Positions 56,525 to 63,100 of a stretch of 64,000 nt of DNA are shown one piece after another. The position numbers and the translations under genes are program-made. Source of the DNA: Daphnia carinata (taxonomy: Eukaryota; Arthropoda; Branchiopoda; Diplostraca; Daphniidae); assembly GCF_022539665.2 (NCBI RefSeq), contig NC_081335.1, positions 4,836,001 through 4,900,000 on the forward strand. Direction: 5' to 3'. How positions within the stretch are numbered: the stretch's first letter is position 1; each line of letters opens with the position of its first letter. A model generated the notes under the pieces. That model saw only the letters and a list, made by a program, of their open reading frames with translations. It ran no database searches and was not told the DNA's origin.

Positions 56525-58369
56525 GGGAAATCGTCCATATAGGGTTCCCTATATCGAACAAGGCCAACTCACGCTGTCGATGTGCTATAGCCGAGAGAAA
56601 ACGACGCTGACGACGCCGTGCTCAACCTACGAGAGGGAAGCGACGGGTCCCTCTCGTTTTTGCGCCGGCGCTGTTTACATTTCAAAGCGCCGCCATGTTA
56701 CGCATTATAACCCGTTCTGTCCTTATTAACCTGACTCGCCATTGTCTACGACCAACTTCGATCGGCGTCCTCGATGACGTCGTCCAACTGAACGCGAACG
56801 TGCAATGACGTCAGACCTCCTCCCTTCCCTAACAGAAAAAGTATTTTTTTTTTTTTTTTTTTTTGTTTTATTTTAACTCTTCTTTTTTTTTTCTAGGGAT
56901 GAAAAGGAAAGAAGAGTAGACCAATGATTGAAGAAGAAGTTGATGTAATAAAGTCGTCATTTAGACACACACACACACACAAAAAAGAGAGGGACTCAAT
57001 TAACGACATTCCAATAGAAATTCATTGCGGCGGCTGTCATGGCAATCAATATACTCAACTTCAGTCATCATCGTGCTCATCATCAAACATTAACTCGGTT
57101 AATGATATCAGACAAGAGCCAAGATATTTTTTTACTTTAATAATAAAAAAAACAAACACGTCAAATAGGAATGCAACGTCCCCGCTTTCAAGTCGCCCGC
57201 CTATGCGAGTCAAAGCGAATGTTCGAAAATAAGCCTGGCTATCAACTAACTAAGTATTCAGATATTCAATTGCGATATGCGATATTGGACGTATGCCGAC
57301 ATGATTAGACTATCTACCGTCCTCGTCAAAAAACTGGAATTTCTCTACTGACGTTTCCTCGTTGAGCCAATTTTGATTGGACGTCAAGTCCAATAAGGGC
57401 CAATCAGAGTAAGCTCGAAAATGAAGTAGCAAAGCCAAGTTTCCAGCCGACATTCAGAAGCCAACCAACTCCTGCTGGACGTGTATAGGCACAATCAAAC
57501 CCCCCCGTCCCCTCCCCCCGCAGAAACCATACGAGACGTGTACACATCATACACGTATGACACACAAATTCATACGTTATCAATGTCATTCGAAATATAA
57601 CGAAAGAAAACCACTAGCTATTCATTTTTGGTATTATTCTAACACGTAATCCGGCACTAGTTAACGATACACGTTCAGCGCCAACCTCCTACTTCCCGCC
57701 CCCACCCACCGAACGTGAATCACGTGACTCTTCAACATTTTTCAATTGTAAACCTCATTCAATGACGTCAAGCCAATCGAAACGCGGCAAATTCAAAATT
57801 CATTCAAACCCGTTCAAAAACAAAACAAAACAATGTAATGAAAAGATTTAAAAATTACCTTTGTGCATGCCCGTCAACTTGTCTTTGAGCACAGTCAGTT
57901 CGTAGATCTTGCCGAATTCTTCGAACATGGGACGAAGATCGGCTTCTTCCAAATTGCGCGGAATCTGTCCGACAAACAGTTTGATGGCCTCAGCATCTTT
58001 GGCTTGCTGCTGCTGCTGCTGCTGTTGTTGTTGCTGAACAGTCGGCGGAGCAACGGCGGGATGCTGAATCAGTCCGCTGTTGTTGTTGATCACTCCGTTG
58101 GCATTGGCAGAGAGCCACTGTTGCTGATGGTGATGCTGCAAGGCGAGATTGATGGCCTGCTGCTGTTGATTGGCCAGCATACTGGCCGTCGCCTGGTTCA
58201 TCATTCCTTGTTGCTGGTAGTGATTCTGATGATGCTGTTGATTCGCCTGCTGCTGAGAATGATGATGCTGTTGATGATGATGATGATAAGGTGACATTCC
58301 GTTTTCAAAATGGCCACCTCCAGCACCTGCGTTCCCGTATGCGTTTGTCATCACTTCAGTGATTAACAT
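247..58369 (-). CDS. bru3: CELF/Bruno-family RNA-binding protein (Bruno-3-like), 12 exons
   Basis: Complete coding sequence, join(247..374, 502..660, 2106..2195, 3597..3674, 4767..4922, 5118..5259, 5505..5648, 9081..9160, 13154..13282, 17104..17152, 43996..44078, 57859..58369) on the minus strand: 1,749 nt, 582 residues. Every intron is GT-AG and every phase matches. CELF proteins bind UGU/GU-rich RNA and control splicing in the nucleus and translation or decay in the cytoplasm. Seen here: RRM1 (about 129-205; RNP2 LFVGQI, RNP1 KGCAFLTY), RRM2 (about 218-298; LFVGML, KGCAFVKF), a linker of about 200 residues, and RRM3 (about 497-575; LFIYHL, KCFGFVSF). The C-terminus [11 protein letters not shown] is the family signature. 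The segment [17 protein letters not shown] after RRM2 is most like Bruno-3 among insect paralogues; that assignment is from memory and less certain than the family. The ATG at 58369 is the first after an in-frame TGA, with G at -3. The length is ordinary for the family apart from the long Gln/His N-terminus. Confidence 0.93.
375..501 (-). other. Bruno intron 11 (127 bp)
   Basis: Donor GTACGT, acceptor GATCGCAG. A short intron with no other feature. Confidence 0.93.
502..660 (-). CDS. bru3: Bruno exon 11: most of RRM3
   Basis: 159 nt coding [37 protein letters not shown] and [12 protein letters not shown]2 is LFIYHL; the donor TTCG|GTACGT cuts RNP1 inside its second glycine-type position. The acceptor GATGCCACAG has almost no adjacent pyrimidine tract. 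No other AG occurs for about 115 nt upstream, so the branch point may be distant. Confidence 0.93.
661..2105 (-). other. Bruno intron 10 (1.4 kb)
   Basis: No coding potential seen. It holds two long plus-strand A runs (about 740-763 and 825-845), a GT repeat near 1438-1463, a C run near 1424-1433 and a perfect TGACGTCA at 1953-1960. The first A run is the transcript-strand T tract before exon 11. Confidence 0.9.
2106..2195 (-). CDS. bru3: Bruno exon 10: last linker exon
   Basis: 90 nt coding [20 protein letters not shown] then PGSTEGSAH. It is phase 1 at both ends and so could be skipped in frame. The acceptor is CCTTTAACAG and the donor CACG|GTAAGC. Like exon 9 it codes only disordered linker, a region where CELF genes often vary by alternative splicing. 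Confidence 0.92.
2196..3596 (-). other. Bruno intron 9 (1.4 kb)
   Basis: Mostly A- or T-rich low-complexity sequence with several A or T runs of 12-20. No gene or recognisable element seen. Confidence 0.9.
3597..3674 (-). CDS. bru3: Bruno exon 9: 78-nt linker exon
   Basis: Codes [20 protein letters not shown] then TYPGV. It enters and leaves in phase 1, so it could be skipped without changing frame. The acceptor CTTTACTGGTGCTAG was chosen because it is the only one nearby that gives matching phase and a family-like linker. The donor is [18 protein letters not shown] is a recognisable CELF linker motif. Confidence 0.88.
3675..4766 (-). other. Bruno intron 8 (1.1 kb) with a UG repeat near the donor
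   Basis: Holds a plus-strand (CA)11 tract at 4605-4626, which is (UG)11 in the transcript, about 140 nt downstream of the exon 8 donor. CELF proteins bind UG repeats, so this is a plausible site of self-regulation. Also present: a perfect TGACGTCA (4310-4317), an octamer ATGCAAAT near 4484, and A/T runs. Confidence 0.85.
4605..4626 (+). repeat. (CA)11 repeat; (UG)11 in the transcript
   Basis: Sits about 140 nt inside intron 8, downstream of exon 8. It is the UG repeat closest to an established splice site of this gene. Confidence 0.93.
4767..4922 (-). CDS. bru3: Bruno exon 8: Gly/Asn/Pro-rich linker exon
   Basis: 156 nt. Two bases complete a Gly codon, then [37 protein letters not shown] and [10 protein letters not shown]. 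The motif SPTMPNF is shared with insect Bruno-3-type proteins as I remember them. The acceptor is TAGGCACAG and the donor CTCAC|GTGAGT, phase 1. A transcript-strand (UG)11 repeat lies about 140 nt into the following intron. Confidence 0.9.
5118..5259 (-). CDS. bru3: Bruno exon 7: Ala/Gln-rich linker exon with tandem acceptor
   Basis: 142 nt coding [20 protein letters not shown] then [15 protein letters not shown] and PGVVPSAQ: the alanine-rich, probably disordered linker typical of the family. The acceptor is a NAGNAG, TACAGCAG. I used the first AG; the second, 3 nt on, would drop one Gln. The donor CAAG|GTCTGT (phase 1) is a weak match to consensus. Confidence 0.9.
5385..5401 (+). repeat. 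17-base C run in intron 6
   Basis: On the transcript strand this is G17 within a 245-nt intron, between a T tract and exon 7, so it could fold as an RNA G-quadruplex close to the splice sites. Confidence 0.93.
5505..5648 (-). CDS. bru3: Bruno exon 6: end of RRM2 and start of the linker
   Basis: 144 nt, phase 0 at both ends, coding [20 protein letters not shown], then [11 protein letters not shown] and [15 protein letters not shown]. The first part is the last strand of RRM2 and the rest opens the linker. The acceptor is ATATGAACCAG, with a poor pyrimidine tract. The donor is CAG|GTAAGC. Confidence 0.95.
8398..8411. promoter_or_regulatory. RFX X-box-type palindrome
   Basis: GTTGCC-CT-GGCAAC is a perfect inverted repeat with a 2-base spacer, matching the canonical X-box bound by RFX factors, which act on ciliary and sensory-neuron genes. 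A third related half-site (AGGGGTAAC) lies about 20 bp to the left. Binding is inferred from the motif alone. Confidence 0.5.
8656..8677. promoter_or_regulatory. Inverted pair of TAATTA homeodomain-type sites
   Basis: CTAATTAA and TTAATTAG face each other across AAGCGC. TAATTA is the core bound by many homeodomain proteins. The pair sits 20 bp from the second X-box. Confidence 0.4.
8697..8712. promoter_or_regulatory. Second X-box-like palindrome
   Basis: GGTTACT-GT-AGTAACC, a 7-bp inverted repeat with a 2-base centre. It fits the relaxed X-box (RYYRYY, spacer, RRYRRY) and lies 286 bp from the first X-box, in the same intron. Confidence 0.4.
9081..9160 (-). CDS. bru3: Bruno exon 5: second half of RRM2
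   Basis: 80 nt coding [20 protein letters not shown] then GSQTMP. The acceptor reads TTGTTCTAG and the donor CCC|GTGAGT, phase 0. The acceptor lacks the very long T tract seen before most other exons of the gene. Confidence 0.95.
9161..13153 (-). other. Bruno intron 4 (4.0 kb)
   Basis: Repeat-rich except for about 11330-11760, a stretch of roughly 430 bp without long homopolymers. That stretch carries a TGACGTCA (11669-11676) and many CpGs, and may be a conserved regulatory island. Reading frames of about 60-200 codons here are driven by T and A runs. Confidence 0.88.
13154..13282 (-). CDS. bru3: Bruno exon 4: first half of RRM2
   Basis: 129 nt. The first two bases complete a Glu codon, followed by [18 protein letters not shown] and [15 protein letters not shown]. 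The acceptor TTTCAG follows a T tract. The donor AAAG|GTGAGA is phase 1 and falls inside the RNP1 glycine codon, the same relative position as the exon 1 donor in RRM1. Confidence 0.95.
13283..17103 (-). other. Bruno intron 3 (3.8 kb)
   Basis: No gene seen. Holds a TA repeat near 13880-13904, CA repeats near 14600 and 14719, and a 20-base G run (16225-16244). The T tract next to the exon 4 acceptor is at its transcript 3' end. Confidence 0.9.
16225..16244 (+). repeat. 20-base G run
   Basis: Followed after one A by four more G. In intron 3. Confidence 0.95.
17104..17152 (-). CDS. bru3: Bruno exon 3: 49-nt exon linking RRM1 and RRM2
   Basis: Codes [16 protein letters not shown] plus one base. 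This completes the last strand of RRM1 and the linker to RRM2. The acceptor TTGAACAG follows a long transcript-strand T tract. The donor GAG|GTAAGT leaves phase 1. The exon begins exactly with ATG, so a transcript that spliced a non-coding leader to this exon could start here and make a form with only RRM2 and RRM3; I see no direct evidence of that. Confidence 0.95.
19691..19722. repeat. AT microsatellite, 32 nt
   Basis: Longest AT tract seen; self-complementary. Confidence 0.95.
23196..23248 (-). other. Candidate 53-nt hidden (poison) exon in intron 2
   Basis: The transcript strand shows an excellent acceptor, a TTG/T-rich tract of more than 20 nt ending in TTTTCCAG (AG at 23250-23249), and an excellent donor, GTTAG|GTAAGC (GT at 23195-23194). 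The string CTTACCT on the plus strand occurs only three times that I can find, and the other two are true donors of this gene. Inclusion between exons 2 and 3 would add 17 codons plus AG, and the junction AG|ATGA then gives AGA TGA, a stop. The exon carries an A12 run. It could instead be a recursive-splice site. Not confirmed by any transcript. Confidence 0.4.
25812..25927. repeat. Facing TG and CA microsatellites, 77-nt loop
   Basis: (TG)8 at 25812-25827 and a CA tract at 25905-25927 can form a 16-bp stem in the transcript. Confidence 0.8.
31077..31110 (+). repeat. TG microsatellite, 34 nt
   Basis: Uninterrupted, in intron 2; CA in the transcript. Confidence 0.95.
31225..31243 (+). repeat. 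19-base C run
   Basis: G19 in the transcript, in intron 2, about 115 bp from a GT tract at 31077-31110. Confidence 0.95.
32568..32573 (-). other. Candidate 6-nt micro-exon or recursive splice site by a UG repeat
   Basis: The transcript strand reads CATCACAG|GTGATC|GTGAGT. The (CA)11 tract at 32601-32622 is a (UG) repeat in the transcript and ends 27 nt before the AG. A 6-nt exon would add Val-Ile in frame between exons 2 and 3. Alternatively the AG|GT junction is a ratchet point. Confidence 0.2.
37581..37636. repeat. Facing TG and AC microsatellites forming a hairpin
   Basis: (TG)9 at 37581-37598 and (AC)11 at 37615-37636 are complementary across a loop of about 16 nt, giving an 18-bp stem. 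Confidence 0.85.
38361..38421 (+). repeat. Compound (AC)15 and A30 tract
   Basis: Pure AC repeat running into about 30 A. In the transcript this is a T30 tract followed by a UG repeat. Confidence 0.95.
38861..38890 (+). repeat. (TAA)10 trinucleotide repeat
   Basis: Ten perfect units in intron 2, followed by TTT and an A run. Confidence 0.95.
39607..39625 (+). repeat. 19-base C run
   Basis: Directly follows a T run; G19 in the transcript. In intron 2. Confidence 0.95.
40124..40154 (+). repeat. GT microsatellite, 31 nt
   Basis: Uninterrupted, in intron 2; CA in the transcript. Confidence 0.95.
40584..40601. repeat. 18-bp perfect palindrome
   Basis: TGTAGTACTAGTACTACA, uninterrupted and not part of a simple dinucleotide repeat. 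Confidence 0.9.
40702..40740 (+). repeat. GA microsatellite, 39 nt
   Basis: Longest GA tract in the window. GA repeats bind GAGA-type factors in arthropods. Confidence 0.96.
42746..42775 (+). repeat. GT microsatellite, 30 nt
   Basis: Uninterrupted, in intron 2 about 1.2 kb from exon 2. Confidence 0.95.
43114..43141 (+). repeat. 28-base G run
   Basis: Longest G run in the window, about 850 bp from exon 2. It could form G-quadruplex DNA and is a likely place for assembly length error. Confidence 0.95.
43252..43299. repeat. Imperfect 12-bp hairpin with an alternative pairing
   Basis: GGCGACTA and GCAT (2-base bulge) pair with ATGC and TAGTCGCC around a loop of about 22 nt. The right arm also overlaps TCGCCTAT (43295-43302), which pairs instead with ATAGGCGA at 43239-43246, so two mutually exclusive stems are possible. 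Confidence 0.6.
43996..44078 (-). CDS. bru3: Bruno exon 2: second half of RRM1
   Basis: 83 nt. It enters at phase 1 (G|GT) and codes [20 protein letters not shown] through to LPG, completing RNP1 and the last helix of RRM1. The acceptor follows a T16 tract on the transcript strand (plus-strand A run at 44085-44100) and reads TGGACAG. The donor is GGG|GTGAGT, phase 0. It lies alone between the two largest introns of the gene. Confidence 0.95.
47959..48005 (+). repeat. GT microsatellite, 47 nt
   Basis: Longest GT tract in the window, uninterrupted. It is CA in the Bruno transcript and lies in intron 1. Confidence 0.97.
54738..54745. promoter_or_regulatory. Perfect CRE (TGACGTCA)
   Basis: Third full palindrome of intron 1, in low-repeat sequence. 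Confidence 0.35.
55586..55609. repeat. Perfect 9-bp hairpin
   Basis: GGCTCACGC and GCGTGAGCC around a 6-base loop. It lies 17 bp from an AAGATGGCG (YY1/Pho-type) site. Confidence 0.8.
56695..56808 (+). CDS. Hypothetical 37-codon reading frame antisense to intron 1
   Basis: Begins ATG in a textbook Kozak context (GCCGCCATG) and ends at a TGA that is part of a CRE. The first 25 residues ([20 protein letters not shown]..) are basic, hydroxylated and free of acidic residues, like a mitochondrial import signal. It is too short for a known family and has no good splice donor after it. The ATG also lies within a YY1-type CGCCATGTT motif, which alone could explain the Kozak match. Function unknown; it may be chance. 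Confidence 0.12.
   Translation: MLRIITRSVLINLTRHCLRPTSIGVLDDVVQLNANVQ
56806..56813. promoter_or_regulatory. Perfect CRE (TGACGTCA)
   Basis: Full CREB/ATF palindrome in the CpG-containing part of intron 1, about 1 kb downstream of the Bruno exon 1 donor in transcript terms. Confidence 0.4.
57763..57770. promoter_or_regulatory. Perfect CRE (TGACGTCA)
   Basis: Full palindrome about 90 bp from the exon 1 donor, directly beside a CCAAT motif. Confidence 0.4.
57859..58369 (-). CDS. bru3: Bruno exon 1: Gln/His-rich N-terminus and first half of RRM1
   Basis: Codes residues 1-170 plus the first base of codon 171. Residues 1-128 are low in complexity: His/Gln clusters, Asn, Gly, and an 11-residue polyQ tract (58004-58036). 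RRM1 then begins at [19 protein letters not shown] and the exon ends in LTGMHK. The donor reads AAAG|GTAATT at 57859/57858, phase 1. An in-frame TGA lies about 70 nt upstream of the ATG, so the frame is closed at its 5' side unless an upstream exon is spliced in. A second ATG six codons on (MTNAYGN) is an alternative start in a similar context. Confidence 0.93.
58004..58036 (-). repeat. bru3: polyQ-coding CAG/CAA tract in Bruno exon 1
   Basis: Eleven glutamine codons in transcript order CAG, CAA x3, CAG x6, CAA. The six uninterrupted CAG codons are the part most likely to vary in length. It lies just before RRM1, at residues 112-122. Interrupting CAA codons, as here, usually stabilise such tracts. 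Confidence 0.95.
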
Positions 58370-60100
58370 AGCTAGCGCCTTCTTGCGTTGATTGTCACTA
58401 CCCGCCAGGTTTTTATTTTTCGATGATCAACAAAGATGAGGTGGTTTGAAAAAAAAAAAAAATAAATAATTTATCCTCCTAAAATATTCGCGTTGGGTTC
58501 GATTTTTTTTTTTTTTTTTTGCGAGGGTTAGAGGATCAATCAATTTTCTGATCGTCACAAAGTCGTCAACAGGCAGCGGGATCAAAAGATAAATGACACG
58601 CACGGAGATCGTGAAACATCCAGCACCATCAATCCAAGGATGTCGACACACCGTCGAGTCACGAGAGTAAATCAATAAATATCTTTCTAAACGACCTGAT
58701 CAACAGATTGCGAAGAAAATTCAACGTCTCCTCTTGTTCCGAATGTAACAAAATTAACACACACGCACACACACACGATTTAAAAAAAAAAATAAGAAAA
58801 GAGGAATAAAACTGGAACAAGTTTGGAACTTGGCGAACACTCACACACGGAACGATATACGGGGTACAAAAATCAGACAAAAACACACAACAAACTGGAA
58901 CGCGCGTCTACCTCGTCCGAATACGTGAAAGCGTATTGACGGGGTTGCTGGAACAAGCTGACGTCGAGGGTTGAAAGCTCCCCCTACCACCCTCGATGCT
59001 CTATGGTAGTCATGGACTTCTCCTTTTTTTTTTCGTGTGTGTGTGTACTGTGTGTTTCCCCTTTTTCGCAGTGTGTGCACCCCTCGAAATATAAAGGGAA
59101 CTAACCCTCCCTCTTTTTCGAGTTTCTAGGGGTAGTAGGAGGAGAGTACAATCTTATTTCACCCCTCTCTCTCTCTCTCTTTCAGCCCTGCGACGCTTCC
59201 ACCCTCCTTTTCCATTCTACTATTATTTTTTTTTACTTCCTTTTTTTTATCTGACGTTCTCTCAACCACTCGTTCCGAAATGATTCATCCTTCTCTCTCT
59301 CTCTTTCCCCCCTCTTATCCTCAACACCATCCACCTACTACCCTCTGCGCTCCTTCCTCCCCCTTACACACGTTGTCTGTGTGTGTGCACTTGCATGGCC
59401 GCGTTTCAATCCGCCCCAGCTTTCCTTACGCAACTGTTCCGCACACACGTACGTCGAGTTTCCTTCCAGTCGGCAGGATTTTCTTCTCTCCCCCCCCCCT
59501 CTTTCTTTCTTTCTTTTCTTCTTTTTTTTTCCAGTGGGGGGAGTAGGAAGAGAGAAAGAGGGGAGGGGAATGAAGAACGTCGGTGTGGGTGTAGGAATAA
59601 ATAAATATATACTGTACTTAGGGATCATTTCTCGCAGCATCCCAATAGGCGTTTATATGCATCGGGCAACAGCGTGTTGTGTGCGCCATCAGCCCCCCTA
59701 GCAAAAAAGAACACAGGCCAGCAGCGTGGAACATGCGTGCGTTGTACTCGATGCACGAAGCTGACTCATCGAAGGCGTACCTTAAACACACGTCCATTTG
59801 TGAAAGAAGGAGAGAAGAGAAACGAGAGCTGTTGAACTAAATCTATACCTGCGTATCCTTTGCATCGTACGTGCGCTTAGTTACGTGGCGTGTTCCAGTT
59901 TTTGCGTTAATAATTCCACTGGCTTTTAGCTGGCCATGGATGAGCGTTTGGGGGGGGCGGGGGGGGGGAGGGATGTGAGAGCTGCACTGACGTTCTTGTA
60001 TGTCTGGCTCCAGTGGATTCGGTGCTCTCACCTTCTGATACATTGATGAAGACAATCCTCTGATTTATTCATATGCAATGGCTGATGTTCCCGTTTCACT
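58370..60100 (-). promoter_or_regulatory. Probable Bruno 5' UTR and promoter region
   Basis: Directly upstream of the Bruno ATG. No TATA box or initiator can be fixed from sequence alone. Donor-like sites on the transcript strand (AAG|GTGAGA near 60032, CAG|GTATAG near 59849, GAG|GTAGAC near 58911) could end non-coding leader exons. A possible leader acceptor is GCGGGTAG, about 40 nt before the ATG and downstream of a T tract at 58448-58460. The extent given is an inference. Confidence 0.35.
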
Positions 60101-63100
60101 CTACTCCAATGTCATTTTTAGAAAGAACAGTCCATCGACAGTTACGATACACATAAGTCCAGCTTCCCTTTTTTTTTTTAAAATTTTTTTTATTTTTTAT
60201 TTTCTATTGTTTGACACACTACACCCCGAATGCTGCATTCCCCTGAAAATCCCTAGCAACCTTTAGCTGTCACTCTAGTGCGGATCCGCTCCATCACCCG
60301 GATCTCTCTCTTTTTTCTTTTCCATTCACTTCGTTCGAACCCCCCCCCCCCCCTCCGCTCGTTCTACCCTGTAGATTGCCCAGATGTTATATGCTTGTCT
60401 GTCCGTGACAGGGCTTTATGATGATACCCCCCACCAATGTGTGTGTGTGTTTGTGTGTGTGTGGGTCCCCCCCCCCTCTGGTTTTTTCATACATTTATTT
60501 ATTACGGTTTTGGTACGGTGCTACTGGGTACAATACACAGTCAGGGTATTGACGTAATAGGAATTGAGTACGACGATAAGGAAGAAGAAGAAAAATAAAA
60601 TGAAAAAATGTGAGGGGGTTCAATCACACTGACCATCAAGCACATGAGCTAACCGACATCGACATTGAGACTTTACTTTTCGGGCGCTAAGCTCAAAAGT
60701 GGGGAAGCTGGAACTTGAAAAATCGAAACAAAAGCATCCGGCAAGCATCTCGTGGGAAATTGAGAGCAACGCAAAATGAGAAACTCTTCGACGCTCGCTT
60801 TGGAGTGGAAGACAAACACACAAAAAAAAAAAAAAAAAGACGAAGAGAGTGTATGAAACCTCACAACATTTTTTGCTTTCCATAGGGGAAAGAGTCGGAA
60901 AAACATAACCCCAACATCGAGAGTAGGGGGATACGTGTGAGAGAAACAATAGATTCTCTTCCAATGCATCCGGCATCATTAAAAATTAAAAAAAATAAAT
61001 AAATAGGGAAAAAGAGACGAGTGGGAAAAAATGCGAACGAAAAGCGGGTTTAGATTTTTGGAACATATAAATATCATGTCAATCCGAGATCATTTGAATA
61101 ACCCTCTGTGCAACCTTACCCAAATTTTTATTTTTTTTTTTTTTTAAAGGTAGAGCATATCAACATAATAAAAAGATTGCGGAGAGAAGTCGGAGCATCG
61201 ATGCGTTCACGTGTAACAAGAGTTGATTAACACCGCCATCATCCGGAGAAGTTCGACTATGCGAGTGAAGTTGTTTCTCTTTTTGCTGTTGTTGTTTGTT
61301 TTCTCTTCGTATAAAAAAAAAACAAACACAGGAAATATAGAGACAGCTGATACCGCCAATGGGAATACAACAACAACTCTCATCGACCGTGTCTGTTGCA
61401 ACAGTCACTGAGCAAAGTGCCTTCCCATGTCGAGACTTTTTGTGTTGTGCTGTTTGATTTTTTTTTTCTTTTTGCGGAGGGGGGGGGGGGGGGGAGTTAT
61501 GTCACAAGTTCTATGAAAAAAACAAACAAAAGAAAACAAAAACAAATATTAATAGCAAACGAAAAAGCAAAATTTTTCGTTCCAGGAAAAAATATAAATG
61601 GATCGTTTTCGTTTACGTGATGTAAAACAGAAGAAGAAAAATAAATAAAGTAGGGTCATAGCTAAAAGATTTACGTCTCCAACAGCACATTGTAATTCAA
61701 AACCTTTTTTAAATTTACCCTTCCTGACGCATATTTGAAAAAAAACAAACAAAAAAACAACACTGCTTTTCAGATTGCCATATGAAACAAAACTTTGAAC
61801 TTGTTTTACTAATTCATCAACGTTTCCCATTTTCTGAGAGTTCACATTTCACATGTAAATCGCGTACGTAACGCCAGTGGGGGATCTATATATATATACT
61901 GTATATTTTTTCATTTTCCTATCATTATTCATCTTCTTTTCCCCTCGCCTGCGCAATATCTGTGCACTGCTGCTCGTTTATATCAGCATACGTCTGAGGT
62001 ATTGTCGTTTACAACGAGCCCGTTAGCTCTCGCGCCGCGCGGAGGGCTAACTCGTTGTCGTCACATTTGCATCATTTACCAGCAGCTATCGAACGTGTGC
62101 CGCAATGTCTGCAACTGACAAGATGCCAGCTCACAAATTCGCCTTGTCAGCCGCACACATTTTTTTTTTTTTTTTTTTCAAACACGAAATGACTTCACAA
62201 TCACAATGCACCTCCCTAAACTGCATACACGCATGCAAACAATCTCGCGCAACGTCCCATAAGAAGAGTCGATGGTACACACACACACACACACACACAC
62301 ATAAACTACCGAATGCAATACAATGGCGTACTTACTGCATGGTGACAATGTTTGCAGCTGTCGTTTTGCTGAATGATAATCAAAATCTATTCGTGCAAAA
62401 AAAAAAAAAAAGCGTTTGGAAAGAGACACGACAAGATACAATAAGAGGGGAGTGTCTAAAAAGCCGCTACACTGTAACAAGAACATGCTGCTCTTTGCAT
62501 AAGATAAAACGAAGAAAAATAATAATAAAAAAAAAAAATAATAATAATAGTTTTGAGTTCGGCATATGGAAGCGTTGCATATTCGCCTTCTCTCTCCCCC
62601 CTCTCTAACGTTCATTCGAATTCCGGTTTTGCTCCGTAACATTCATTATTTACCTTAAGCATATAACAGCGAGTTTTGACTGTACTTTCACCCCCCCCCC
62701 CCTTTCTGTCCGTCTCTGTGTAGCACGTCACACTGCCTCTTGTAAAAAGAGGGACAAAAAAAAATCACCCCCCTAAAGTTTCGGATGTTGTTGTCATTTG
62801 TTTGAATCGTTCGGTTATGGAGGGGTGGGTGCCTTTGCGTATGAAAATGTGCTATGACCTCAATTACCTTTTTCAGAGTTTCATGGAAGGCATGCTTACT
62901 TCAGATTAAAGATAAAAAGATAAACATGAAGAGATCATTTTCGGAAAAGTATTTTTGCAATCAACAATATCATGTACACTAATTAGTTTACGTTCCAATA
63001 GATACAATTCAAAACCGACTATTCAAAAGTCAAAACAACTTTTTATCTCTTAAATTTTGTCTTATTATTTGGCCAGTGTTTTTTGCTCTAGAGTTTTCTT

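Larger units (their letters stand above)
44079..57858 (-). other. Bruno intron 1 (13.8 kb)
   Basis: No supported gene. The left part is repeat-rich and includes the longest GT tract of the window (47959-48005). From about 53000 to 57800 the sequence is more complex and CpG-containing, with three perfect TGACGTCA sites, two YY1/Pho-type CGCCATNTT sites, a GA repeat and a small plus-strand reading frame. This is where I would look for enhancers or a second promoter. Confidence 0.92.

Noticed and set aside
56924-57232. 102-codon plus-strand frame after a CTAG acceptor-like site
   Set aside because: Contains a CA repeat and Ser/Asn runs and no known motif; kept only as context for the small antisense frame finding.
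62930-62955. Sequence resembling the start of a bantam-type microRNA
   Set aside because: Only the first part matches and no precursor hairpin is present.
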